Assembly: GCA_029782145.1 (NCBI GenBank) | Contig: JAKOVH010000023.1 | Coordinates: forward strand, 124,001 to 188,000 | DNA from: Actinomycetes bacterium | GTDB lineage: Bacteria; Actinomycetota; Acidimicrobiia; Acidimicrobiales; Acidimicrobilacustridaceae | Direction: 5' to 3' | DNA length: 64,000 bases | Shown: piece by piece, positions 8,184-16,770 of the stretch | Layout: each line of letters opens with the position of its first letter | Numbering within the stretch: position 1 is the first letter of the stretch | The notes under the pieces: generated by a model | What the model was told of the DNA's origin: nothing | What the model saw: the letters and a program-made list of their open reading frames with translations, nothing else | Databases searched by the model: none | Made by a program: the position numbers and the translations under genes

Positions 8184-9301
8184 GCCACCGGCTCCGGGTC
8201 CCGGGCCGCCGGCCGGGGGTCGGGTGCACCGACGTCGGAACCGCCCGGCGCGGATCGCCGCCGTGCCTGCGCCGCCTCCTCGTCACGCCGGCGGGCCCGC
8301 CGGCGACGCCGCGTCACGCCCACGAGCCCCAGGCCGCCGACCACGAGGACGGCCACCGCGGCGGCGACCAGCAGGTCGAGCCGGGTGACGACCTTGACCT
8401 GGGCGACCTGGTCGCGGGTCACGGTGATCGGCTGGCGGACCTTCAGGCCCGAGCTCTCGACCATCACCTCGTAGTCGCCGCGGGGCAGGCGCTCGAGGGT
8501 CACCTCGCCGTCGGTCATCGGGTAGCGGACCTCGGCGCCGTCGGGGCGGCGCAGCACCACGGCGTCGCCCGCCGCCCCGCCGAAGAGGCCGTCACGGGCC
8601 GACACCTGGACGTCGTAGAAGAGGGTGGCCACGTCGAGCTCGGAGGTCCGGGCGGGGTAGAAGTCCTGCTGGGAGCGGTTGACCGTGCTCGCGCCGTCGA
8701 CCCGGACGTCTTGGACCGTGTAGCGGATGTCGCGCGGGGTCAGCACCCCGTCGACGTTGGTGACGTCGGTGGCGGGCAGCATGACGGGCGCCGCCAGCTC
8801 GGCCCCCGACAGCGTCCGCTCCTCGCCCGTGGCCGAGCGGATGGTCATGGAGGCCACCCGGTCGGTGGGCACCGGGCGGCCGGCCGGATCGCTGAAGCGG
8901 AACGACACCGCGTGCTGGAGCGAGAACACCGCCACCACCGGGCGCCGGTAGCCCTGCTGGGGCGGGAAGGACAACCGCACGAGCTGGACCCTGCTCGATG
9001 GGTCGGGCATGGTGCCGACGAAGTGCAGCCGGTCGGCCAGCTCGGTGAGGCCGAACACGGGGATCGACACCGTGCCGTCGTAGGAGGTGGCGTAGGTCTG
9101 GCCGTCGACCTCGAAGGACACACCCGCCATCGCCGGGACCGTGCGCAGGTCGATCCACCGCTGCTCGGCATCCCGGGGGGCGAGCTGGGGCACCGGATCG
9201 GCGCCCGCACCCGGGGCGGAGGTCAGTGCGAGCGCCACGAGCACAGAGGCGCACACGAGCACGGCGCAGGCGTGGCGGCGGTGACAGCGTCTGGTGGTCA
9301 T
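8180..9301 (-). CDS. Membrane-anchored extracellular protein with C-terminal regulatory-type beta domain
   Basis: 373 residues. It has a signal peptide (VLVCASVLVALALTSAPGA), a long beta-rich extracytoplasmic region and, near the end, a carboxypeptidase-regulatory-like segment (ERLPRGDYEVMVES). A single membrane helix (LLVAAAVAVLVVGGLGLVGV) and a cytoplasmic tail rich in Arg/Glu follow. No catalytic motif was recognised. Start and stop overlap both neighbours by 4 bp, so it is co-translated with the phosphoesterase-like protein and the GH99-like enzyme. It is likely a structural or scaffold partner, which is inference from context only. Confidence 0.7.
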   Translation of the reverse strand: MTTRRCHRRHACAVLVCASVLVALALTSAPGAGADPVPQLAPRDAEQRWIDLRTVPAMAGVSFEVDGQTYATSYDGTVSIPVFGLTELADRLHFVGTMPDPSSRVQLVRLSFPPQQGYRRPVVAVFSLQHAVSFRFSDPAGRPVPTDRVASMTIRSATGEERTLSGAELAAPVMLPATDVTNVDGVLTPRDIRYTVQDVRVDGASTVNRSQQDFYPARTSELDVATLFYDVQVSARDGLFGGAAGDAVVLRRPDGAEVRYPMTDGEVTLERLPRGDYEVMVESSGLKVRQPITVTRDQVAQVKVVTRLDLLVAAAVAVLVVGGLGLVGVTRRRRRARRRDEEAAQARRRSAPGGSDVGAPDPRPAARDPEPVA

Positions 9302-10662
9302 GTCGCGTGGCTCCGACGCCGGGACCGCCAGACGGTGACGCCGACGATCAGCAGAGGGACGAGGAGGGCCAGCCCGTAGGCCGGGTAGACGGAGGCCGTG
9401 GAGACGACCTTGGCGGCGGCCTGGTCGCGCTCGGTCGGCACCAGCTCGGGACCTCGGGGTGCCGACGACAGGTCGAGGCCCACGGCGAGCGAGGTCGCGC
9501 CGCGAGCCGGGTCGCCGACGCGGGGGACGCCCCAGTTCTCGCTGATGAAGGTGAGCGCCGAGCCGGGGTCGAGGGGTGTGTGGACCGCCGCCCCGGCGGG
9601 CGCGTAGGGGCTCACCAGGATCGCCGGCACGCGAGAGCCGAACGGATCGGCACCCGGCGGTGGGGCGACGTGGTCGTAGGAGCCGCCGCCGGTGTCGTAG
9701 CTGATCAGGAACGCCGAGCTGGACCAGGCCGAGCTGCGCATCAGCTCGTTCACCAGCGAACGGCTCTGGCTCTGCCCGGCCTCCACGTCGGCGGGCGCCC
9801 GTTCCGTGGTGGTCCCGGAGGGCACGACGAAGGCCACGGCGGGGAACGAGTCGGACTGCAGGTCCTCGTAGTACTGCGACAGGTCGACGATGCGCGAGGC
9901 GAGCGCCGGGTCGTCGCGGAAGCGGGGCATCCCCAGCAGCGGCACGCGTGCGATCTCCGCCGCGCTCGGTCCGGCGTCGTCGGCCCGGGCCGCGTCGTAG
10001 CCGCCCACGTAGACCTTCCACGGCACGCCGGCCGCCTGCAGGGCGTCGAACACGGTCGCCACGCCGTCGCCCCACCCGCCGTCGGGCACGGCGTCCAGCC
10101 TCGAGTCCGTGGCCCGGCCGCCCGTCATCCAGTAGAGGTGGTTGGTGACGTGGCCGGTGGCCGACGAGGCGAAGAAGCGGTCGAACAGCACGTAGCGGTC
10201 GGCGGCGTTCCAGTACCACCCGAGGGTGCTCCCGTCGTAGTGGGCCATCACCGACTCGGGAGCGCCGACCTGACCCCGGACGGCCGACGCGAAGCCGTCC
10301 ATGCGGCCCCCGTTGGCCTGGGCCTCGAACAGGCCCGGCACCTGGCGCACCTCCACCGCGTCGGCACCCTCGCGCCGCGTCGGTGGCAGGCACCCCGCCG
10401 TCGGATCGGTGAAGTCCCTCGGCAGGCAGATCCCCTGCGGGATCCCGTCGGCGCCGTCGTAGGTGCCGAAGTACTCGTCGAAGCTGTGCCCCTCCTGCAT
10501 GAGGTACACGAAGTGCCGGATCGGTGTCGTGGTGGGCGGTCCGCCGTCCGTGCCGGCCTGCTGCCCGCCGGTCGGGGCGCCCGCTGCCCCGGCCGGGCCC
10601 CCGACTGCCGCCATCCCCACGGCCAGCGCCGCCGCCAGTGCCGCTGCGACCCGCCCCTTCAC
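9298..10662 (-). CDS. Phosphoesterase-family (PF04185-like) protein with altered active-site motifs
   Basis: 454 residues. It has a signal peptide, a core of the phospholipase C/acid phosphatase (alkaline-phosphatase fold) family, and one C-terminal helix (LALLVPLLIVGVTVW). Recognisable landmarks are YLMQEGHSFDEYFGTYDG, ATGHVTNHLYWMTGG and SYDTGGGSYDHVAPPP. Compared with the usual MxENRSFDxYFG, GP(S/T)xPN and DEGGGxYDHV, the Asn/Arg of the first motif, the nucleophile position and the acidic residue of the last motif are changed. Catalysis may be altered or lost. GTG at 10662 overlaps the previous stop by 4 bp. Upstream codons translate poorly, so the longer frame was rejected. Confidence 0.8.
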   Translation of the reverse strand: MKGRVAAALAAALAVGMAAVGGPAGAAGAPTGGQQAGTDGGPPTTTPIRHFVYLMQEGHSFDEYFGTYDGADGIPQGICLPRDFTDPTAGCLPPTRREGADAVEVRQVPGLFEAQANGGRMDGFASAVRGQVGAPESVMAHYDGSTLGWYWNAADRYVLFDRFFASSATGHVTNHLYWMTGGRATDSRLDAVPDGGWGDGVATVFDALQAAGVPWKVYVGGYDAARADDAGPSAAEIARVPLLGMPRFRDDPALASRIVDLSQYYEDLQSDSFPAVAFVVPSGTTTERAPADVEAGQSQSRSLVNELMRSSAWSSSAFLISYDTGGGSYDHVAPPPGADPFGSRVPAILVSPYAPAGAAVHTPLDPGSALTFISENWGVPRVGDPARGATSLAVGLDLSSAPRGPELVPTERDQAAAKVVSTASVYPAYGLALLVPLLIVGVTVWRSRRRSHAT

Positions 10663-12767
10663 GGGTGGACCTCGTAGACGACGATGGTCGGGCGGTCGCT
10701 CGGCCCGAAGGTGAACACGGGGTTGCCGTGGTAGCGCTCGACGTAGGCGGAGAGCCGGTCGCTGAAGTAGCTCGACCGCCCGGCCGAGTAGGCGTCCCAC
10801 ACCACGTACTGCACCTCGCTCGAGCGCAGCGCCAGGTCAGGGTTGCGCAGCGCCTCGTAGGAGGGGTTGCGGTTGAGCGGGTTGGGGCTGACCGACAGCC
10901 CCCACGCCCGGCGCTGGCCGTAGAACTGCACCAGGTTCGCCATCGACGGCCCCACCGTCATGACCTCGGCGCCGACCGGGGCGTTGTCCTTGATCCAGCG
11001 ACCCATCTCGCGCCCACCCGGCACACCGCCGGCGCCGGCCAGCGCGGACCCGCCCCGGTCGCCCTGGGTGTTGGTCCACGCCGGCACGGCCAGCGAGACG
11101 GCCAGCGCGGCCACCCCGAGGACCGCGGCGGTGATTCCCAGGGCCCGCCACGGAGCGGTCGTCGCCGCCATCAGCCACCGCAGCACGATCGCCAGGCCGG
11201 ATGCGCCGAGGATGGCGAGCGGCACCGACGCGGCCAACAGGTAGTGGAACCCCTTCACCGGCCAGAGCTGGAAGAACAGGGCCGGCACGCCGAACCAGCA
11301 CACGAGCAGCCACTCGCGCCAGCTCCACGAGCGTCGCCGGATGCAGGCGACCAGGGCGACCACCACCCCGGCCAGCACCAGTGGTCCGAGGTACCAGGGG
11401 AGGGTGGTCGCGTAGAAGTCCGCGGGGTGGTTCGGGCGCCGGAACAGCTGCCACGACAGGTAGCTGTTGCCCGTCTCCCGCTTGCCGGCGAGCACGATGG
11501 TGAGAGGGAACGGCACGAGCACGAGCACGAACACCGCGACGGACAGCACGATGTCGCGCACCCGAACCCGGATCGTCGGTGAGAGCGCCAGGAACGCGAA
11601 GATCGCGGCCACCAGCACCACGTAGGTCTCCTTGGTGAGCACGGTGACGCCTGCGCCCGCAGCGGCGGCGACCAGCCAGCCGGAGCGCTGGGTGACGGCG
11701 AAGCGGGCCAGCAGGTAGAGCGTCACCGTGGCGAAGAACGTGGTGGGGCCGTCGAGCAGCACCTGGCGGTTCACGATGACCTGGTAGGGCATCAGCGACA
11801 CGACCAGGGCGGCGAGCAGCGCGGTGCGAGGGCCGTACAGCACCTTGGCGGCGGCGTAGGCCGCCACGATGGTCCCGACACCGAAGCCGGCGGCGACCAG
11901 CCGCCCGGTGAGCTCCGACGTCCCCGACTGGTAGGCGAGCGAGAGCACGCCCTGGAACAGCAGGGGATGGGCCCGGAACACCGGGAAGAAGGGCGAGAGG
12001 CCGGCGTCACCTGCGATCGAGGCGGCCTGCCCGGCGTACACGGCCTCGTCGCTGTTGAAGCCGACGGCGGTGAGCTGCCACGTGCGCAGCACCGTGCCCG
12101 CGGCGACCACGAGCACCAGCAGCAACCGCTGGCCGGGGAACGGCCGGGCCCACGGATCGGCGGCGACCTCGACCGGCTCGTCGAGCGGCTCCGGCTCGGG
12201 GTCCTGAGGCCGTTCGTCGAGGGGCCCGTCGTCGGGCGGGCGGATCTGCAGGTCCGGCACGTGGAGGTGGGCCACCGGCGTAGCGACCGTGCCGGATGCC
12301 GCCATGGCCAGGGCCAGGTCGGGGTCCATCACCTCTGTCTCGTCCTCGCTGGTCGCCGGCGTGCGCCAGATCAGCGTGTCGGCCAGACCGAAGCGCAACA
12401 GGACGAGCACGATCAACGAGACCAGGTTCGAGATGCTGTAGTGCACGCCGAAGACCGAGGTGAGCACCCACATGATCGGCACCCGCAGCACGAGCGCGGC
12501 GTTGTTCATGCCGAGGAACGCCAGGTACCGCATGCCCCAGCCGTCGCGGTGCTCGGGGGTGAACACCCAGGTCTCGGCCAGCAGGAAGTTCGCCGTCGAC
12601 GACACCTGGGTGGCCAGGACGGCGGCGATCACGTAGCCGAGGCCGAGGCGCTCGGTGAGCGCCGCCTGCACGACGATGTTGAGCCCGAGGCCCAGCACCC
12701 CGACGAGGCCGAACTTGATGAGCCGTTCGAGTCGGGGCCACCCGAGCCGGCGGGTGGCGACTGCCAT
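10659..12767 (-). CDS. GtrA domain fused to a GT39/ArnT-like membrane glycosyltransferase
   Basis: 702 residues with about 14 hydrophobic segments. Residues 15-135 form a GtrA-like four-helix domain, the type that flips or partners polyprenyl-phosphate sugars. A Pro/Glu-rich cytoplasmic linker (about 140-205) follows. The rest resembles GT39/GT83 transferases, with the acidic first loop GFNSDEAVYAGQA and a C-terminal soluble domain. Such enzymes use polyprenyl-phosphate sugars outside the membrane. It overlaps by 1 bp (TGATG) the gene for a polyprenol-type GT2, so donor synthesis, flipping and transfer may be encoded side by side. Confidence 0.85.
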   Translation of the reverse strand: MAVATRRLGWPRLERLIKFGLVGVLGLGLNIVVQAALTERLGLGYVIAAVLATQVSSTANFLLAETWVFTPEHRDGWGMRYLAFLGMNNAALVLRVPIMWVLTSVFGVHYSISNLVSLIVLVLLRFGLADTLIWRTPATSEDETEVMDPDLALAMAASGTVATPVAHLHVPDLQIRPPDDGPLDERPQDPEPEPLDEPVEVAADPWARPFPGQRLLLVLVVAAGTVLRTWQLTAVGFNSDEAVYAGQAASIAGDAGLSPFFPVFRAHPLLFQGVLSLAYQSGTSELTGRLVAAGFGVGTIVAAYAAAKVLYGPRTALLAALVVSLMPYQVIVNRQVLLDGPTTFFATVTLYLLARFAVTQRSGWLVAAAAGAGVTVLTKETYVVLVAAIFAFLALSPTIRVRVRDIVLSVAVFVLVLVPFPLTIVLAGKRETGNSYLSWQLFRRPNHPADFYATTLPWYLGPLVLAGVVVALVACIRRRSWSWREWLLVCWFGVPALFFQLWPVKGFHYLLAASVPLAILGASGLAIVLRWLMAATTAPWRALGITAAVLGVAALAVSLAVPAWTNTQGDRGGSALAGAGGVPGGREMGRWIKDNAPVGAEVMTVGPSMANLVQFYGQRRAWGLSVSPNPLNRNPSYEALRNPDLALRSSEVQYVVWDAYSAGRSSYFSDRLSAYVERYHGNPVFTFGPSDRPTIVVYEVHP

Positions 12768-14713
12768 CAGACGATCTCCTGCAAGATCTCCATCGGTGGG
12801 TCGACGCTGCCGTTCGATCCGAGCAGGATGCGGTCGACGATCCGCTCCGCCCAGTCGAGGGTCTCGCTGCGCATCAGCTCCGTCGGCACCCCGCCCAGCG
12901 CCTCGGCGATGATCCAGCGCTCCTTGGTGCGCAGGTCGTCGGGGCTGACGGAGAGCACGAGCCGTTCGAGCGAGTCGTACGGCGGGAAGCCGAAGGCGTC
13001 CGCGCAGTTAGCGAGCAGGATCTCGAGGGCCTCGTCGTGGGCGACGGGCTCGCCGCCGAGACCACCGCGCTGGATCACGAACATGCCCCGGATGCGGGCC
13101 CGCTGACCGCTCGCGACACCGAGCACCAGCCGCTCCACGTGGTACTTGGGCGGTGGCACCAGGCGCTGGATCATGGCGCTGATGCTCGCCACCGGCAGCC
13201 GGTAGCGGGTCAGCAGGAAGGCGAACTGGCGGCCTTCACGGCTGTGGAGGCGGCTCTGGGGGACGAGGGCGATCCGCTCGCGGCGGTTGAGGTCGGTGCT
13301 GCGCAGCGCGTGGACGGTGTGGGCGCTGATGGTCAGCGGCTTCGGGTACGTGAGCACCGTGCCGTCCCGGCGCACGACCACCAGGTCGTCCGACATGAAC
13401 GACAGCGGCGCCCGGTCGAGCACCTTCAGCATGGTCGTCGTCTTGCCCGTGTCGGTGCGAGCGGTCACGAGGTAGGCGTGCTCGCCGTCGGCGATGCAGG
13501 CCGCGTGCACCAGGGCGTGGTCGAGGCTGACCAGCAGCCACCGGAGGAGCGGCTCGACCACGTTCGTGTACAGCACGTGCGGCGACCGGGCGACGGAGGG
13601 GGTGACGTCGACCTCGACGTTCGTGCCCTGGATCTTCACCCTCATGCCGAACCCGGCCCGCTCGACGTAGGACACGGCGGGCACGTCGCCGGTGAGGTCG
13701 ATGTTCTCGCCCTTGGGGAGGCCCCTCAGCGACCCCACCCGCACCGTGATCCGCGGGCCGTCGCCGAGCCGGTCGACCGCGAACTTGGTGAGCTCCGGGA
13801 GCCTCCGGTCCGACTCCACCCCTACGATGCCGTGGATGTCGTAGCGGTGCGTCGGCGGCGCCGCGGCCCGGTGCAGCTCGGCCGCCTGGCGCACCAGGTG
13901 CAGCGCCTGGCCGGCCGACGCCTTGCTGTGGCCGGCGTGGCGAGCCCCGAACTCGAACGGCACCTCCCCCACCCGCAGGTGGGGGTGGCGACCGAGGATC
14001 TCGAGCAGGATCTTGAACCCCCGGGGCTGCAACCGGTCGAGGTCGATGGCGTCGCGGCGCACCACGAAGAACCCGCTCATCGGGTCGGAGAGCTGGCGCA
14101 GCGACGGTGGCAGCCCGACGTGGGCGACCGCGGTGGCCGCCCGCGAGGTGGCCCGGCGGTACCGGTGCTGCAGGCCCTGGCTGGAGCCGCCCTCGCAGTA
14201 CCGCGATGCGACGACCAGGTCGCGGTCGCCCTCGATCGCGGCGGCGACGAGCGCGGCCACCAGCTCGGGTGGGTGCTGCAGATCCCCGTCCATGACGCAG
14301 ATCCACGGCGCGCTCGTCGCCGCCATGCCGGCCGCCACCGCCCCTGAGAGCCCACCCTCGCGGTCCTCGGGCGATCGATGGGCGATGCGGATGCGGTAGT
14401 CCGGTCGGCGGAGCCGGGCGGCCGCCCTGGCCGCCTGCTGTGGCGTGTCGTCGTCGCTGTCGTCGACGACGAGGACCTCCATGGGCGAGCCGATCTCGAC
14501 CCGGCCGAGGCGCTCGAAGAGCACGGGGAGGTTCTCGGCCTCGTGACGGGTCGGCACGATCACCGACACGAGTGGGGCGATCTGCTCGTCCCCCCGTGTG
14601 GCGGAAGGAGGCGGCGGTGCCGCCGTCGCCGGCTCTACGACGGCGGCACCGCGCGACAGCGTCCTCGTGTGGTCGAGCGTCCCGCCGACGAGGCGGGGAG
14701 CGAGAGACGTCAT
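12767..14713 (-). CDS. GT2 glycosyltransferase fused to an HprK-like P-loop kinase domain
   Basis: 648 residues from ATG 14713. Residues 47-285 are a GT-A fold resembling dolichol/polyprenol-phosphate sugar synthases (PLVSVIVPTRHEAENLP; MDGDLQHPPE with the metal-binding DxD-like triad; DPMSGFFVVRR). Residues 300-600 resemble an HPr-kinase/PEPCK-like ATPase, with Walker A ARTDTGKTTT at 418-427 and FMSDDLVVV at 439-447, preceded by HAACIADG. The combination is unusual. Alternative starts are GTG 14740/14749 and ATG 14887. The extra N-terminus is low-complexity and no start has a good ribosome site. It is the first gene of the 5-15 kb operon. Confidence 0.83.
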   Translation of the reverse strand: MTSLAPRLVGGTLDHTRTLSRGAAVVEPATAAPPPPSATRGDEQIAPLVSVIVPTRHEAENLPVLFERLGRVEIGSPMEVLVVDDSDDDTPQQAARAAARLRRPDYRIRIAHRSPEDREGGLSGAVAAGMAATSAPWICVMDGDLQHPPELVAALVAAAIEGDRDLVVASRYCEGGSSQGLQHRYRRATSRAATAVAHVGLPPSLRQLSDPMSGFFVVRRDAIDLDRLQPRGFKILLEILGRHPHLRVGEVPFEFGARHAGHSKASAGQALHLVRQAAELHRAAAPPTHRYDIHGIVGVESDRRLPELTKFAVDRLGDGPRITVRVGSLRGLPKGENIDLTGDVPAVSYVERAGFGMRVKIQGTNVEVDVTPSVARSPHVLYTNVVEPLLRWLLVSLDHALVHAACIADGEHAYLVTARTDTGKTTTMLKVLDRAPLSFMSDDLVVVRRDGTVLTYPKPLTISAHTVHALRSTDLNRRERIALVPQSRLHSREGRQFAFLLTRYRLPVASISAMIQRLVPPPKYHVERLVLGVASGQRARIRGMFVIQRGGLGGEPVAHDEALEILLANCADAFGFPPYDSLERLVLSVSPDDLRTKERWIIAEALGGVPTELMRSETLDWAERIVDRILLGSNGSVDPPMEILQEIV

Positions 14714-15384
14714 GTCGAACAGGTCGGTCTTTGGGTTCACTTCGATCACCCCGTGATCGGTTCCGCCGTGGCCGGGCTCGGGGTCCGTCACCGCCGGGTC
14801 GTCCGTCCGCCCGGCTGTCGGCCGGGCGCGGCGACCGGGCCCGTCGGTGGGTCGGCTCCCGGACCGCATCCGGCCCTGGCTCTCCATTGATGCCCGCTGG
14901 TTCGGCACCCGAGGACCGCGCTGTCGTCGGGACGCCCGCCGCGGGGCTCCCCCCGCGCCGTGGTGCCGCCCGGGCACGTGAGCCGTACGTGGACCGGACA
15001 CGGGAGAAGCGTCTCCGATCCGACGTCTCCGCCGGCTCGAGCCGTCCCGCCCGCTCACGTCAGAGACCACGAACCGGGTCGGAGTGTCAACCACGGCCCG
15101 TCCGTCGGTTGCAACCCGTTCGCAACATCTGGCGCCCGCGTCGATGCGGCGCGGTCACCACATGGAGTGGTATGTCCACGGAGCACGGCGGCTCGCGCAC
15201 GATGCGCGCGTGGCAGCCCTCCTCGCGAGAGCGACGCGGCGCGTTCACCGCGTCGCCACCTGCCGTACACCTCACCCTCACCTGCGGTTCAGGTGACCGA
15301 TCGTCGCGAGGCTGTAACGCGCAGAGCGTGACGCTGACGCTCCGTGGTCACCCCCCAGACGGGGCCAGGCCGGTGATCAGGTGC
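14714..15384. other. Intergenic region with candidate regulatory palindrome
   Basis: No convincing coding sequence. It should carry the minus-strand promoter of the GT2-kinase operon and perhaps the 3' end signals of the gene ending at 15385. An 8-bp palindrome GTTGCAAC lies at 15108-15115, within a larger GTTGC...GCAAC arrangement. A minus-strand TTGACA (complement at about 15084-15089) could be a -35, but I see no good -10 at the right distance. The same palindrome occurs at 27228-27235. Confidence 0.4.
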
Positions 15385-16770
15385 CTACCGGAAGCGCTGG
15401 TAGCAGCTCGTCGCGCGCACCGCAGCGACGATGCCGGCCACGACCCCGGCGCCGAGCACGACCACGGCGAGCACGAGCAGCTGGGTCGAGTCGTGCTCGG
15501 TCGGCCCGAGCCACACCGCGAAGAGGCCGGCCCCGGTGAGGCCGAGCACGACGACCTGGCGTTCGAGGGCCTCGGCGGCCAACAGGACCAGGCCGGAGGT
15601 GAGGAGCAGCCCGACCAGACCGAACGAGGCGCACAGGAGCACGCGATCGGCGACGTCTCCCCGCTCGACCAGCGGGCTGACGACCACGACGAGCACGACG
15701 GTGAGGCCGACGAGCTGGGACCACATGCGCATCGATGCCCGGTGGCCCAGCACCCGGAAGTCCCGCGGCCTCGAGAGGGTGGCGGTGGCCTGGTGCAGAC
15801 CCCGGCGCAGGCCCACGACCAGCACCTCGGCCAACGAGACGGGGACGAGGAACGGCAGCGCGACGAGGAGCCACTGGGCGGTGCCGGCCCCGTCGAGCGG
15901 CACCGAGCCGCTCACCACGACGAGGTTGGCGATGACCACGACGCCGGTGGCCAGCCCGGCGAGGGTGTAGGGGAGCGCGGCGCGGACGTCGACCCAGCCC
16001 AGGCGGACCGACACGGGGCGGTCCCGGCGGGCGGTGAGCGCGAGGCAGGCGGCCACCAGCACACCGGCCGCCGCGAGCCAGGCGCCGACCACCACGGCGT
16101 CGGAAGACGTCGCCGGCCGCACGGAGTGGACGATCGCCAGCGCCGCGACCGGGAGCACGATCGCCGCCACCAGCACGGCCTTGCGCAGCACCAGGAGCAG
16201 CACCATGGCGACCAGGTAGGCGAGGGCCGCCCCGGCGAACAGCGCGGTCGAGAAGTCGGTGAACGGCCAGCCCACCAGGGTGACGAGGGGTGGCAGAGCG
16301 AACAGCACCAGCAGCGGCCGGATGGCTGACGGGTCGTCGCGGTCGCCGCAGCGCTCGAGCAGCAGGTAGCCGAGGAAGGCCGCCGGCTGCATGACGGCCA
16401 CGCCGACGGTGTTCACCACGATGACGAAGGCCACGGCATCGTTGCCGGCACCGAGGCCGACCGCGGTCATGATGGCCAGGGCCCCCATCGTGAAGACCAG
16501 GCCGCGCAGCACGGCGACGGGGGCCGACGGGTACCAGTCCTTGCGGGGCGGCGCCGCCTGGCGAGCACCGGGCCCGACCTGGCGCCTCAGGGCGCGAGCC
16601 AGCTCGAAGACGTCGGAGGAGCCGTAGCGCTGCGCCGCGGCGTCGTCAACGCCGCCGGCCTCGAGCACGACGGCCACCTCCAGGTCGTCGACCGACCGCT
16701 CGATCTCGGGGCGGAGGCGCTCGATCAGCTCGGCCTGCCGCTCGGCGACGGTGGACCCGGCGCCGCTCAC
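15385..16770 (-). CDS. Polytopic membrane protein, candidate PelG-like partner
   Basis: 461 residues. The first 85 are soluble and acidic/helical. About twelve hydrophobic helices follow (for example VVLRGLVFTMGALAIM-like, AGLATGVVVIANLVVVSG, LVGLTVVLVVVVSPLV). GTG at 16770 overlaps the stop of the PelF-type gene by 4 bp, the same adjacency as pelF-pelG. Length (PelG is about 456 residues) and topology fit a PelG-type MATE-like exporter, but I could not recognise PelG sequence motifs, so this rests on position and topology. It is the likely inner-membrane partner for polysaccharide polymerisation or export. Confidence 0.7.
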   Translation of the reverse strand: MSGAGSTVAERQAELIERLRPEIERSVDDLEVAVVLEAGGVDDAAAQRYGSSDVFELARALRRQVGPGARQAAPPRKDWYPSAPVAVLRGLVFTMGALAIMTAVGLGAGNDAVAFVIVVNTVGVAVMQPAAFLGYLLLERCGDRDDPSAIRPLLVLFALPPLVTLVGWPFTDFSTALFAGAALAYLVAMVLLLVLRKAVLVAAIVLPVAALAIVHSVRPATSSDAVVVGAWLAAAGVLVAACLALTARRDRPVSVRLGWVDVRAALPYTLAGLATGVVVIANLVVVSGSVPLDGAGTAQWLLVALPFLVPVSLAEVLVVGLRRGLHQATATLSRPRDFRVLGHRASMRMWSQLVGLTVVLVVVVSPLVERGDVADRVLLCASFGLVGLLLTSGLVLLAAEALERQVVVLGLTGAGLFAVWLGPTEHDSTQLLVLAVVVLGAGVVAGIVAAVRATSCYQRFR

